Assembly: GCF_026262505.1 (NCBI RefSeq)
Contig: NC_067205.1
Location: 25,487,693-25,551,692 of the forward strand
Source of the DNA: Trichomonas vaginalis G3
Lineage: Eukaryota > Parabasalia > Trichomonadida > Trichomonadidae
DNA: 64,000 nt
Direction: 5' to 3'
Shown here: one piece after another, positions 1 to 9,391 of the stretch
Numbering within the stretch: the stretch's first letter is position 1
Layout: every line of letters begins with the position of its first letter
Program-made: the position numbers and the translations under genes
Notes under the pieces: generated by a model
Databases searched by the model: none
What the model saw: only the letters and a program-made list of their open reading frames with translations
What the model was told of the DNA's origin: nothing

Positions 1-723
1 ACAGTAAAGCTACAAACAAACTTAGGTTTTCAGAATGAAGCGCTTGCTTTCAGAGTTGTTGACTTCAATACTATCGCAACTTTTGTCATAACAGATGAAA
101 CAGATTTCATAGAGATTGAAATAGATGACAAAAGAAGTGTTATAACATTTCCTAACAGAGCTGGGTATAGAATAGATAAAATTGCTGGAGTCATAGATAC
201 TCTCATAAATGAAGAAACTATTAACAACATAGATGTCGAACTCTCTTCTGAGGGAACATTGAAGTTCAGCAGCGAGAAAGAGTTTAAGATACCAAGAATG
301 AGTCATAGAGTACAACTTCTTTTGGGTGCATACCATATGACATTTCCTTTGAAAAGTGTTGACAAAACGATTGAGATGAAATCTGTTCCATACGTATGTT
401 ATGGTAATTGTTTATACATTGAGTCAAAAATAGCTAATGTCACAGGCATTTCAGGAGTTAATAGTAAAGGTTCAGTAGAATATAAATCCTTCTGTTATGA
501 AGTAAATTCAATGTTCATTCCAAACGTTCCTGTCATAGCAACTCATTTAGGTAAATGGGTTCGCATTAGTCCTCATAATTTGAAAGACATGCAATTCAGA
601 CTTGTTGACTTTCAAGGAGAGCCTGTAGAACTGAAGGCACCAGTGCGAATGACTGTTGAAGTTGACTTTTTAGAAAATATTAAATGCAACAGCTTACAAG
701 AGAACTCAGAGCTAAAAATATAA
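1..723 (+). CDS. Maverick A structural candidate (269-aa family), 5' end outside window
   Basis: Open from the first base of the window to the stop, in frame with the copies in B and C that start with MLFYLQSTDP. The family is of unknown function. It is rich in beta-type residues, has no membrane segment, and its C-terminal part resembles two other proteins of the element, so a minor capsid or spike role is possible but inferred. Residues from about 45 to 90 of this copy differ strongly from B and C while both flanks are nearly identical, a mosaic pattern. Confidence 0.75.
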   Translation, partial: TVKLQTNLGFQNEALAFRVVDFNTIATFVITDETDFIEIEIDDKRSVITFPNRAGYRIDKIAGVIDTLINEETINNIDVELSSEGTLKFSSEKEFKIPRMSHRVQLLLGAYHMTFPLKSVDKTIEMKSVPYVCYGNCLYIESKIANVTGISGVNSKGSVEYKSFCYEVNSMFIPNVPVIATHLGKWVRISPHNLKDMQFRLVDFQGEPVELKAPVRMTVEVDFLENIKCNSLQENSELKI

Positions 724-926
724 AGTATGAATGTTATGTATTAGGTCATGAACTTTGGTTGTTGCTGTTTGATGAAACAAATGAGTTAGTTATGTCAGTC
801 AAGAGAACAGAAAAATATTGTGTTAGTGAAAACTGCACCAAGTCAATAAGATTAGGTTTGCATTATGAAGATGAGTTCGATACTGTTGAAGAAGTTTTGG
901 ATAGATATTACAAATTGCTAACTTGA
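684..926 (+). CDS. Small conserved Maverick protein, 80 aa (A)
   Basis: Starts inside the 3' end of the preceding gene in another frame (40-bp overlap). The same overlap and reading frame are kept in the A, B and C copies, which argues for a real gene. Acidic and cysteine-containing; function unknown. Confidence 0.55.
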   Translation: MQQLTRELRAKNIKYECYVLGHELWLLLFDETNELVMSVKRTEKYCVSENCTKSIRLGLHYEDEFDTVEEVLDRYYKLLT

Positions 927-941
927 AATTTTTTGACTGAC

Positions 942-968
942 GGCGCAAAGCGCCAAGACCGAAGGTCC
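942..968. repeat. 27-bp double-hairpin insert, A copy
   Basis: First hairpin GGCGC-AAA-GCGCC, two bases, second hairpin GACC-GAA-GGTC, one base. It lies in A between the 80-aa gene and the convergent unknown gene, flanked by TGAC on both sides. The matching places in B and C lack it. GC-rich in an AT-rich setting. Confidence 0.75.
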
Positions 969-976
969 TGACTGCT

Positions 977-1591
977 TTAATTTACTAAAACATATTTCAA
1001 ACAAAGCTTATAGTCAGTAGATAGTTTTGTATACTCGTTCGAATATTTATACTTAAACTCAACTCCTGTAGTTCCTGGTGTTTCAATGATGCGGATGTTA
1101 CCTATTTTCATGAATAGTGGAGTTTGACCACAGCATTCGATTTCAGGGTCGAGATAGTCAATGACACATTGTTTCCCTGTTATTCGTGATATAACATTTT
1201 CAAGGTCCTCCTTTGTTAGAATTATTTGGTTCTTACTTATAAGATTTGTCAAAAGCTTCTTATCGTCTTTGAGTAAAATTGTTTGGTATAACTGAAGAAG
1301 GTAATGGTCTACGTTATCTGAAGGATTTGTTTGAACATTTGTGTAAGGGTTGTCGTTGGCTTCTCTTGAAAGAACTTGGTCCAGTGGTGGATACTCTAAC
1401 TTAACATCTGATGTAGCGTTAGCGTTTGAAGCTGTGTTTAAATTCACCGACTTAAGATCTGGTTCTTTTTCTTTCAAACACTCCGAACTATAGTTCTTTA
1501 TGACAATATTGTTTGTCGTTCGTGAGTCAACATTTGATGTTGGTTCAATTGGAACATTAACGGCACCAGCTAAGATGGATTTGCTTCTCAT
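977..1591 (-). CDS. Conserved Maverick protein of unknown function, ~204 aa (A)
   Basis: The N-terminal half is low-complexity and rich in Asn, Ser and Thr. The C-terminal half is compact (LTKEDLENVISRITGKQCV onward) with a Cys-Cys pair and a beta-rich end. It is divergently transcribed from the 133-aa gene, and only ~25 bp separate the two starts. I do not recognise the family. Copies exist in B and C. Confidence 0.65.
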   Translation of the reverse strand: MRSKSILAGAVNVPIEPTSNVDSRTTNNIVIKNYSSECLKEKEPDLKSVNLNTASNANATSDVKLEYPPLDQVLSREANDNPYTNVQTNPSDNVDHYLLQLYQTILLKDDKKLLTNLISKNQIILTKEDLENVISRITGKQCVIDYLDPEIECCGQTPLFMKIGNIRIIETPGTTGVEFKYKYSNEYTKLSTDYKLCLKYVLVN

Positions 1592-1616
1592 TTCATATAG
1601 AATAAAAACCTTTTAT

Positions 1617-2018
1617 ATGTATGAAATGAACAATATACTCGACAAGGGTTTGAATGTAAAGCTAACGAATGAAAATATTGTTGAATTCACTGAGACAGGA
1701 GCTGTGTATAAAGATGTAGAACTACTGAACAAAAGAGCTAAGGGAAGAAGCAGGAATATGAACAAAGGGTGGAAACCTATAAAAATTTATGTCAATGATG
1801 GCTCAGGAGGTTCAAACATAAAGTATGCAGAAAGTTATAGAGTTTATGCTCTCAAAGGTGAAAAGCCTTCATTTAAGAACAGCTATTCTAACGCATATCC
1901 TCAAAAGCTAACGGATGGGGAAGTGGATGATATGAATGACAGCAAAAATATTAACAGAAATGGCGACAGAGATGCATGGAATTTGTTTACCATCAGTCAA
2001 TTGAAGGTTAAACTTTAA
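1617..2018 (+). CDS. Conserved Maverick protein, 133 aa (A)
   Basis: The start MYEMNN is chosen because the longer frame back to 1500 overlaps the divergent gene and all copies align from this Met. Hydrophilic, with a basic KRAKGRSRNMNKGWK stretch and an Asp/Asn-rich end. The stop overlaps the end of the convergent ATPase gene by 4 bp. Nearly identical in B and C. Function unknown. Confidence 0.65.
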   Translation: MYEMNNILDKGLNVKLTNENIVEFTETGAVYKDVELLNKRAKGRSRNMNKGWKPIKIYVNDGSGGSNIKYAESYRVYALKGEKPSFKNSYSNAYPQKLTDGEVDDMNDSKNINRNGDRDAWNLFTISQLKVKL

Positions 2019-2620
2019 AACAATGTTGGTCGTTCCCATGGAATATTTTTGACTTTAATGGTATTAGTCATGATATGAATCTCAAGGTATGAACGAGGAG
2101 AGATGAGAGACTTATATGCTTCCCAAATTTCTTCAAAAGGTAATGTTATACCTGACTGTTTCCAAATGAGTTCAATGTCATAGCGTGAGAAACCTTGAAA
2201 GATAACGAAGTCAGTTATGAGACGTTTTATGTTTAAAGCAAGAAAACGCCATGTTTGCATAAGTATTGCTACAGTTAAATGGTAATGTCTGACTTTAGTT
2301 ATGATGTTAGCTAATGGTGAGTCTGGTTTTGACACTAAACCTTTTCCGGCGAAGTCGTCACAAACGAGCAGAGTGTTTGAAGGATACTTTTTGAAGGGGT
2401 ATTTTGAAAGTTTTGACAGAATGTAGTTTGTAAGTCGTTTCATATCGTAAACTCCTGAGTATTGACGTAAGTGGTGTTTGTCAATAATTCTTTCCATCTC
2501 CTCAGAAGTCTTTTGCATTCCTGACTGTATGAACTCTACGATGGCATAATATTTCCTCTTACGTCGAATGTAACGTTGAAGAAATTCAATGAGTTCACTG
2601 TCTGGAACTTTAACGACAGA
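2015..2620 (-). pseudogene. Maverick A packaging ATPase, cut by element B
   Basis: C-terminal part of the FtsK/HerA-type packaging ATPase family, recognised by near identity to the full-length gene in B. The segment LLVCDDFAGKG carries the Walker B-like Asp-Asp. The upstream part was separated by the insertion of B. Fossil. Confidence 0.85.
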
Positions 2621-3313
2621 AGTTAGTATACATATCAAGGGTACGGCGGCACTGCGCGCCTCCGTACCCATGATATGTGAATTTGACACTTTACGAAACT
2701 GTTAACGTATATTACAACACAAACGACAACACTAACTTAACATTAAATATTTACAAAGCCGCCAACCACTTCACTTCACTAACGTTTTCACAAACGACTT
2801 CACTAATGTAAAAATAAACGTTCTCACTTACAAAAGTATTGCAACTCCTCCCATTGCTGTGCTTCACATAACAACTCATAATCTTCTGACTCACTTTCTT
2901 CTTCATATAGGTCAAAGTCACTGTCAAAATAAATGTTAGTAAGTTTTGACAAAGCTAATGAAACACGCTTACCGTTTGTATCATATGCTTGTATAAACTT
3001 TCCATTATGTTTACTATCATAAACGCTCAAACTAACTTTACCCTTTCTCCCTCGTATCTGATAGAATGTATTTTCACGAGGAACGAAGAACAAATTCTTG
3101 AACTCATGACCGTTGTAGTTTGTTATCTCAATACTTTTCGTCATTTATATAAAAATAAACTTAAAAATAAACTTAAAAATAAATGATATCACCACCCTCA
3201 CGCGTATGAAAACATAGCACAAAAATAAATTTAGGTGAAGTGGTGAGATCTCACCTCTTTTTTCACCTCTTTTTTCACCCTGTTGAATTCATTGCTTTAT
3301 AACTCTCTTCCTT
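2621..3313 (+). repeat. Left TIR of element B
   Basis: Matches the reverse complement of 47734-48425. The first ~155 bp are B-type; from about 2777 the sequence is like element C, as if overwritten by exchange. The TIR contains a complete copy of the 106-aa gene and ends across the stop codon of the 81-aa gene. Near the tip lies a palindrome with arms GGGTACGG and CCGTACCC around a GC-rich centre. Confidence 0.85.
2824..3144 (-). CDS. TIR-encoded Maverick protein, 106 aa (B left)
   Basis: The small gene lies entirely inside the TIR, so each element carries it twice. Six copies occur in the window. It begins MTKSIEITNYNGHEF and has a basic core (RGRKGKVSLSV) and an acidic C-terminus (EEESESEDYELL). 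No known domain recognised. It points outward toward the element end. Perhaps an early regulator, but that is only inference. Confidence 0.7.
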   Translation of the reverse strand: MTKSIEITNYNGHEFKNLFFVPRENTFYQIRGRKGKVSLSVYDSKHNGKFIQAYDTNGKRVSLALSKLTNIYFDSDFDLYEEESESEDYELLCEAQQWEELQYFCK

Positions 3314-3542
3314 TCTCCAACTCTTCTAGCTTCTTCTTAAGTTCAGCAATGTTGTCCTCATGAAGTTTAATCTTTCTCAAAATTCCTTCTTTATCTAATG
3401 GTTGCTTTATCTTTCTAAACTGAACTCTACCATCCTTCATAGTATGAATGTAAAAACCTTCTGGAATAGTTCCTGATTTAATGTATTCTACCAAAAACTT
3501 TTGTTTCATTGCTTCAGTGACTTTATTTGTCATTTCAATCAA
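3297..3542 (-). CDS. Maverick small protein, 81 aa (array unit 1)
   Basis: Contains FYIHTMKDGRVQFRKIK, a motif that recurs in the ~125-aa protein downstream of the capsid gene (FYYVSQSKDGKIYVRKRK). It ends in a Leu/Glu/Lys coiled coil. The stop codon lies at the inner edge of the TIR. Function unknown. Confidence 0.65.
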   Translation of the reverse strand: MIEMTNKVTEAMKQKFLVEYIKSGTIPEGFYIHTMKDGRVQFRKIKQPLDKEGILRKIKLHEDNIAELKKKLEELEKGREL

Positions 3543-3581
3543 ATAAAAATTTTAATATTAAATAAAAATAACGTTATTTTT

Positions 3582-4040
3582 TCAGTAAGGAAACACAGGG
3601 GTTTTACGATTTATTTGTGGTGTAGGTTCTGGTTTAAATGTTGGAGTCGGTTTTGGAGTTGACTTTTGAACAGGAGTTTGTAATTCCATAGGTTCAGGAG
3701 TCATTGAAGGTTTTGCTTGTGAAGGTGTTGGTTTTGGCGAAGGTGTCGGAGTTTGTTTAACTTCAGCTACTTCAGTATTATTTACAACATTTGCTTTATT
3801 TCTTTTCAACATCATTACTGCTCCTGCTGTAGCTAGCAAACCTAGTGGGAGACCATATTTTATATAAGGACTTGACCAAATGCTATTTTTGACAGGAGCT
3901 GGTGGAACACCTAACCTTGGTGAGACTGCTCTTTGCCATTGTGCAGCTCGTAAGAAATATTTAATAGGTGCTCCATAATCGTTTGGTAAAGTTTGTTTCA
4001 TAGATGGTGAAGGTTCACGAGAGCTTGATGAAGAACTCAT
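3582..4040 (-). CDS. Maverick membrane protein, 152 aa (array unit 1)
   Basis: Ser-rich N-terminus, one hydrophobic segment (YGLPLGLLATAGAVMML) followed by Lys-Arg-Asn-Lys, then a Pro/Thr/Lys-rich tail of about 60 residues. It lies directly downstream of the capsid gene and is probably co-transcribed. A virion membrane or assembly role is inference from architecture only. Confidence 0.7.
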   Translation of the reverse strand: MSSSSSSREPSPSMKQTLPNDYGAPIKYFLRAAQWQRAVSPRLGVPPAPVKNSIWSSPYIKYGLPLGLLATAGAVMMLKRNKANVVNNTEVAEVKQTPTPSPKPTPSQAKPSMTPEPMELQTPVQKSTPKPTPTFKPEPTPQINRKTPVFPY

Positions 4041-4070
4041 TTATAAGCTTTAAAAATAAACGTTCATCCT

Positions 4071-4273
4071 TTATTCCTCACTGTCGTCCGTAGCTAAGTT
4101 ATAGTCATCTAATCTTATTATGGGGATGCCATTAGCACGCACCTGAATGGCAAAGCAACAATCCCTCATAAATCCAATAAGTGGCTTTGGTACGTTTTCA
4201 GTTGCTAGTTCAATAGGTCCTTTAACAGACAATTTGTATGTTATTGGAGCAGTAGATGTTTGACCTTGCTGGA
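4071..4273 (-). pseudogene. 3' end of the capsid gene of B, split off by element C
   Basis: Encodes the C-terminal piece of the double jelly-roll major capsid protein, ending DDYNLATDDSEE. It is separated from the rest of the gene by the insertion of C. Identical pieces recur in each array unit (5845-6047 and 7619-7822). Confidence 0.88.
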
Positions 4274-4597
4274 AGTTAGTATACATATCTTCAGTACTGT
4301 GGCACTGCGCGCCATCTTACCGAAGATATGTCAATCTGGCACTTTACAAAACCACTAACGTATATTTTACATCACAGATGCAATATTTCTAATAACCTTA
4401 AACTATTTCTGCCACGTAAAGTATTTATCACATAAACCACCTCATCTCACCTCTCTGTACGTTATATATTGTGCGCAGGTCATTGCCCATGGCAACTCCC
4501 CACGACACAATGCACGTGCATGAAAAAATAAACGTTCTCACTAACGTTCTCACTAATGTTTTCACAAACGACTTCACTAATGTAAAAATAAACGTTC

Positions 4598-4918
4598 TCA
4601 CTTACAAAAGTATTGCAACTCCTCCCATTGCTGTGCTTCACATAACAACTCATAATCTTCTGACTCACTTTCTTCTTCATATAGGTCAAAGTCACTGTCA
4701 AAATAAATGTTAGTAAGTTTTGACAAAGCTAATGAAACACGCTTACCGTTTGTATCATATGCTTGTATAAACTTTCCATTATGTTTACTATCATAAACGC
4801 TCAAACTAACTTTACCCTTTCTCCCTCGTATCTGATAGAATGTATTTTCACGAGGAACGAAGAACAAATTCTTGAACTCATGACCGTTGTAGTTTGTTAT
4901 CTCAATACTTTTCGTCAT
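4598..4918 (-). CDS. TIR-encoded Maverick protein, 106 aa (array unit 2)
   Basis: Same protein sequence as the copy in unit 1. It lies in an intact C-type TIR that starts at 4274. Confidence 0.65.
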   Translation of the reverse strand: MTKSIEITNYNGHEFKNLFFVPRENTFYQIRGRKGKVSLSVYDSKHNGKFIQAYDTNGKRVSLALSKLTNIYFDSDFDLYEEESESEDYELLCEAQQWEELQYFCK

Positions 4919-5070
4919 TTATATAAAAATAAACTTAAAAATAAACTTAAAAATAAATGATATCACCACCCTCACGCGTATGAAAACATAGCACAAAAAT
5001 AAATTTAGGTGAAGTGGTGAGATCTCACCTCTTTTTTCACCTCTTTTTTCACCCTGTTGAATTCATTGCT

Positions 5071-5316
5071 TTATAACTCTCTTCCTTTCTCCAACTCTTC
5101 TAGCTTCTTCTTAAGTTCAGCAATGTTGTCCTCATGAAGTTTAATCTTTCTCAAAATTCCTTCTTTATCTAATGGTTGCTTTATCTTTCTAAACTGAACT
5201 CTACCATCCTTCATAGTATGAATGTAAAAACCTTCTGGAATAGTTCCTGATTTAATGTATTCTACCAAAAACTTTTGTTTCATTGCTTCAGTGACTTTAT
5301 TTGTCATTTCAATCAA
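5071..5316 (-). CDS. Maverick small protein, 81 aa (array unit 2)
   Basis: Identical protein to unit 1, with the DG-R-V-x-F-R-K motif and C-terminal coiled coil. An amplified copy. Confidence 0.6.
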   Translation of the reverse strand: MIEMTNKVTEAMKQKFLVEYIKSGTIPEGFYIHTMKDGRVQFRKIKQPLDKEGILRKIKLHEDNIAELKKKLEELEKGREL

Positions 5317-5355
5317 ATAAAAATTTTAATATTAAATAAAAATAACGTTATTTTT

Positions 5356-5814
5356 TCAGTAAGGAAACACAGGGGTTTTACGATTTATTTGTGGTGTAGG
5401 TTCTGGTTTAAATGTTGGAGTCGGTTTTGGAGTTGACTTTTGAACAGGAGTTTGTAATTCCATAGGTTCAGGAGTCATTGAAGGTTTTGCTTGTGAAGGC
5501 GTTGGTTTTGGCGAAGGTGTCGGAGTTTGTTTAACTTCAGCTACTTCAGTATTATTTACAACATTTGCTTTATTTCTTTTCAACATCATTACTGCTCCTG
5601 CTGTAGCTAGCAAACCTAGTGGGAGACCATATTTTATATAAGGACTTGACCAAATGCTATTTTTGACAGGAGCTGGTGGAACACCTAACCTTGGTGAGAC
5701 TGCTCTTTGCCATTGTGCAGCTCGTAAGAAATATTTAATAGGTGCTCCATAATCGTTTGGTAAAGTTTGTTTCATAGATGGTGAAGGTTCACGAGAGCTT
5801 GATGAAGAACTCAT
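5356..5814 (-). CDS. Maverick membrane protein, 152 aa (array unit 2)
   Basis: Identical protein to unit 1: one membrane segment and a Pro/Thr-rich tail. Followed by a capsid 3' fragment (5845-6047) rather than a whole capsid gene. Confidence 0.6.
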   Translation of the reverse strand: MSSSSSSREPSPSMKQTLPNDYGAPIKYFLRAAQWQRAVSPRLGVPPAPVKNSIWSSPYIKYGLPLGLLATAGAVMMLKRNKANVVNNTEVAEVKQTPTPSPKPTPSQAKPSMTPEPMELQTPVQKSTPKPTPTFKPEPTPQINRKTPVFPY

Positions 5815-6371
5815 TTATAAGCTTTAAAAATAAACGTTCATCCTTTATTCCTCACTGTCGTCCGTAGCTAAGTTATAGTCATCTAATCTTATTATGGGGA
5901 TGCCATTAGCACGCACCTGAATGGCAAAGCAACAATCCCTCATAAATCCAATAAGTGGCTTTGGTACGTTTTCAGTTGCTAGTTCAATAGGTCCTTTAAC
6001 AGACAATTTGTATGTTATTGGAGCAGTAGATGTTTGACCTTGCTGGAAGTTAGTATACATATCTTCAGTACTGTGGCACTGCGCGCCATCTTACCGAAGA
6101 TATGTCAATCTGGCACTTTACAAAACCACTAACGTATATTTTACATCACAGATGCAATATTTCTAATAACCTTAAACTATTTCTGCCACGTAAAGTATTT
6201 ATCACATAAACCACCTCATCTCACCTCTCTGTACGTTATATATTGTGCGCAGGTCATTGCCCATGGCAACTCCCCACGACACAATGCACGTGCATGAAAA
6301 AATAAACGTTCTCACTAACGTTCTCACTAATGTTTTCACAAACGACTTCACTAATGTAAAAATAAACGTTC

Positions 6372-6692
6372 TCACTTACAAAAGTATTGCAACTCCTCCC
6401 ATTGCTGTGCTTCACATAACAACTCATAATCTTCTGACTCACTTTCTTCTTCATATAGGTCAAAGTCACTGTCAAAATAAATGTTAGTAAGTTTTGACAA
6501 AGCTAATGAAACACGCTTACCGTTTGTATCATATGCTTGTATAAACTTTCCATTATGTTTACTATCATAAACGCTCAAACTAACTTTACCCTTTCTCCCT
6601 CGTATCTGATAGAATGTATTTTCACGAGGAACGAAGAACAAATTCTTGAACTCATGACCGTTGTAGTTTGTTATCTCAATACTTTTCGTCAT
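6372..6692 (-). CDS. TIR-encoded Maverick protein, 106 aa (array unit 3)
   Basis: Same protein as in units 1 and 2, in the TIR copy starting at 6048. Confidence 0.65.
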   Translation of the reverse strand: MTKSIEITNYNGHEFKNLFFVPRENTFYQIRGRKGKVSLSVYDSKHNGKFIQAYDTNGKRVSLALSKLTNIYFDSDFDLYEEESESEDYELLCEAQQWEELQYFCK

Positions 6693-6844
6693 TTATATAA
6701 AAATAAACTTAAAAATAAACTTAAAAATAAATGATATCACCACCCTCACGCGTATGAAAACATAGCACAAAAATAAATTTAGGTGAAGTGGTGAGATCTC
6801 ACCTCTTTTTTCACCTCTTTTTTCACCCTGTTGAATTCATTGCT

Positions 6845-7090
6845 TTATAACTCTCTTCCTTTCTCCAACTCTTCTAGCTTCTTCTTAAGTTCAGCAATGT
6901 TGTCCTCATGAAGTTTAATCTTTCTCAAAATTCCTTCTTTATCTAATGGTTGCTTTATCTTTCTAAACTGAACTCTACCATCCTTCATAGTATGAATGTA
7001 AAAACCTTCTGGAATAGTTCCTGATTTAATGTATTCTACCAAAAACTTTTGTTTCATTGCTTCAGTGACTTTATTTGTCATTTCAATCAA
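6845..7090 (-). CDS. Maverick small protein, 81 aa (array unit 3)
   Basis: Identical protein to the other units. Confidence 0.6.
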   Translation of the reverse strand: MIEMTNKVTEAMKQKFLVEYIKSGTIPEGFYIHTMKDGRVQFRKIKQPLDKEGILRKIKLHEDNIAELKKKLEELEKGREL

Positions 7091-7129
7091 ATAAAAATTT
7101 TAATATTAAATAAAAATAACGTTATTTTT

Positions 7130-7588
7130 TCAGTAAGGAAACACAGGGGTTTTACGATTTATTTGTGGTGTAGGTTCTGGTTTAAATGTTGGAGTCGGTT
7201 TTGGAGTTGACTTTTGAACAGGAGTTTGTAATTCCATAGGTTCAGGAGTCATTGAAGGTTTTGCTTGTGAAGGTGTTGGTTTTGGCGAAGGTGTCGGAGT
7301 TTGTTTAACTTCAGCTACTTCAGTATTATTTACAACATTTGCTTTATTTCTTTTCAACATCATTACTGCTCCTGCTGTAGCTAGCAAACCTAGTGGGAGA
7401 CCATATTTTATATAAGGACTTGACCAAATGCTATTTTTGACAGGAGCTGGTGGAACACCTAACCTTGGTGAGACTGCTCTTTGCCATTGTGCAGCTCGTA
7501 AGAAATATTTAATAGGTGCTCCATAATCGTTTGGTAAAGTTTGTTTCATAGATGGTGAAGGTTCACGAGAGCTTGATGAAGAACTCAT
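7130..7588 (-). CDS. Maverick membrane protein, 152 aa (array unit 3)
   Basis: Identical protein to the other units. The capsid 3' fragment that follows (7619-7822) is a decayed copy. Confidence 0.6.
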   Translation of the reverse strand: MSSSSSSREPSPSMKQTLPNDYGAPIKYFLRAAQWQRAVSPRLGVPPAPVKNSIWSSPYIKYGLPLGLLATAGAVMMLKRNKANVVNNTEVAEVKQTPTPSPKPTPSQAKPSMTPEPMELQTPVQKSTPKPTPTFKPEPTPQINRKTPVFPY

Positions 7589-7822
7589 TTATAAGCTTTA
7601 AAAATAAACGTTCATCCTTTATTCCTCACTGTCGTCCGTAGCTAAGTTATAGTCATCTAATCTTATTATGGGGATGCCATTAGCACGCACCTGAATGGCA
7701 AAGCAACAATTCCCTCATAAATCCAATAAGTGGCTTTGGTACGTTTTCAGTTGCTAGTTCAATAGGTCCTTTAACAGACAATTTGTATGTTATTGGAGCA
7801 GTAGATGTTTGACCTTGCTGGA

Positions 7823-8635
7823 AGTTAGTATACATATCTTCAGTACTGTGGCACTGCGCGCCATCTTACCGAAGATATGTCAATCTGGCACTTTACAAAA
7901 CCACTAACGTATATTTTACATCACAGATGCAATATTTCTAATAACCTTAAACTATTTCTGCCACGTAAAGTATTTATCACATAAACCACCTCATCTCACC
8001 TCTCTGTACGTTATATATTGTGCGCAGGTCATTGCCCATGGCAACTCCCCACGACACAATGCACGTGCATGAAAAAATAAACGTTCTCACTAACGTTCTC
8101 ACTAATGTTTTCACAAACGACTTCACTAATGTAAAAATAAACGTTCTCACTTACAAAAGTATTGCAACTCCTCCCATTGCTGTGCTTCACATAACAACTC
8201 ATAATCTTCTGACTCACTTTCTTCTTCATATAGGTCAAAATCACTGTCAAAATAAATGTTAGTAAGTTTTGACAAAGCTAATGAAACACGTTTACCGTTT
8301 GTATCATATGCTTGTATAAACTTTCCATTATGTTTACTATCATAAACGCTCAAACTAACTTTACCCTTTCTCCCTCGTATCTGATAGAAGTATTTTCACG
8401 AGGAACGAAGAACAAATTCTTGAACTCATGACCGTTTGTAGTTTTTATCTCAATACTTTTCGTCATTTATATAAAAATAAACTTAAAAATAAACTTAAAA
8501 ATAAATGATATCACCACCCTCACGCGTATGAAAACATAGCACAAAAATAAATTTAGGTGAAGTGGTGAGATCTCACCTCTTTTTTCACCTCTTTTTTCAC
8601 CCTGTTGAATTCATTGCTTTATAACTCTCTTCCTT
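7823..8635 (+). repeat. Left TIR of element C (innermost copy)
   Basis: About 813 bp, matching the reverse complement of 26886-27699. Further copies start at 4274 and 6048 in the tandem array. It holds the 106-aa gene and a palindrome near the tip with arms CATATCTTC and GAAGATATG. Towards the inner edge there is a GGTGA/TCACC cluster centred on AGGTGAGATCTCACCT. Confidence 0.88.
8147..8466 (-). pseudogene. TIR-encoded Maverick protein, C left copy (broken)
   Basis: The same gene as in the other units, in the innermost left TIR. It looks broken, with about two breaks, while the right-end copy of C looks whole. Confidence 0.7.
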
Positions 8636-8864
8636 TCTCCAACTCTTCTAGCTTCTTCTTAAGTTCAGCAATGTTGTCCTCATGAAGTTTAATCTTTCTC
8701 AAAATTCCTTCTTTATCTAATGGTTGCTTTATCTTTCTAAACTGAACTCTACCATCCTTCATAGTATGAATGTAAAAACCTTCTGGAATAGTTCCTGATT
8801 TAATGTATTCTACCAAAAACTTTTGTTTCATTGCTTCAGTGACTTTATTTGTCATTTCAATCAA
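8619..8864 (-). CDS. Maverick small protein, 81 aa (C)
   Basis: Identical protein to the array copies. Its 3' end coincides with the inner TIR boundary. Confidence 0.65.
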   Translation of the reverse strand: MIEMTNKVTEAMKQKFLVEYIKSGTIPEGFYIHTMKDGRVQFRKIKQPLDKEGILRKIKLHEDNIAELKKKLEELEKGREL

Positions 8865-8902
8865 ATAAAAATTTTAATATTAAATAAAATAACGTTATTT
8901 TT

Positions 8903-9361
8903 TCAGTAAGGAAACACAGGGGTTTTACGATTTATTTGTGGTGTAGGTTCTGGTTTAAATGTTGGAGTCGGTTTTGGAGTTGACTTTTGAACAGGAGTTT
9001 GTAATTCCATAGGTTCAGGAGTCATTGAAGGTTTTGCTTGTGAAGGTGTTGGTTTTGGCGAAGGTGTCGGAGTTTGTTTAACTTCAGCTACTTCAGTATT
9101 ATTTACAACATTTGCTTTATTTCTTTTCAACATCATTACTGCTCCTGCTGTAGCTAGCAAACCTAGTGGGAGACCATATTTTATATAAGGACTTGACCAA
9201 ATGCTATTTTTGACAGGAGCTGGTGGAACACCTAACCTTGGTGAGACTGCTCTTTGCCATTGTGCAGCTCGTAAGAAATATTTAATAGGTGCTCCATAAT
9301 CGTTTGGTAAAGTTTGTTTCATAGATGGTGAAGGTTCACGAGAGCTTGATGAAGAACTCAT
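8903..9361 (-). CDS. Maverick membrane protein, 152 aa (C)
   Basis: Identical protein to the array copies, here next to a capsid gene that was never interrupted by another element. Confidence 0.65.
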   Translation of the reverse strand: MSSSSSSREPSPSMKQTLPNDYGAPIKYFLRAAQWQRAVSPRLGVPPAPVKNSIWSSPYIKYGLPLGLLATAGAVMMLKRNKANVVNNTEVAEVKQTPTPSPKPTPSQAKPSMTPEPMELQTPVQKSTPKPTPTFKPEPTPQINRKTPVFPY

Positions 9362-9391
9362 TTATAAGCTTTAAAAATAAACGTTCATCCT

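Larger units (their letters stand above)
1..2620. mobile_element. Maverick/Polinton element A, right-half fragment
   Basis: Five genes in the same order and orientation as the right half of element B (269-aa gene, 80-aa gene, 213-aa-type gene, 133-aa gene, packaging ATPase). The left part lies outside the window. On the right the ATPase gene stops where the left terminus of element B begins (AGTTAGTATAC), so A is interrupted there. The rest of A is not found on the far side of B. This is a fossil fragment; age cannot be estimated because neither TIR is present. Confidence 0.9.

Noticed and set aside
4471-4713. Open frames on both strands in the C-type TIR (80 aa plus, 73 aa minus), repeated in all units
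   Set aside because: They overlap the 106-aa gene and non-coding TIR sequence and have repeat-driven composition (NVLTNVLTNVFTN). They recur only because the TIR recurs.
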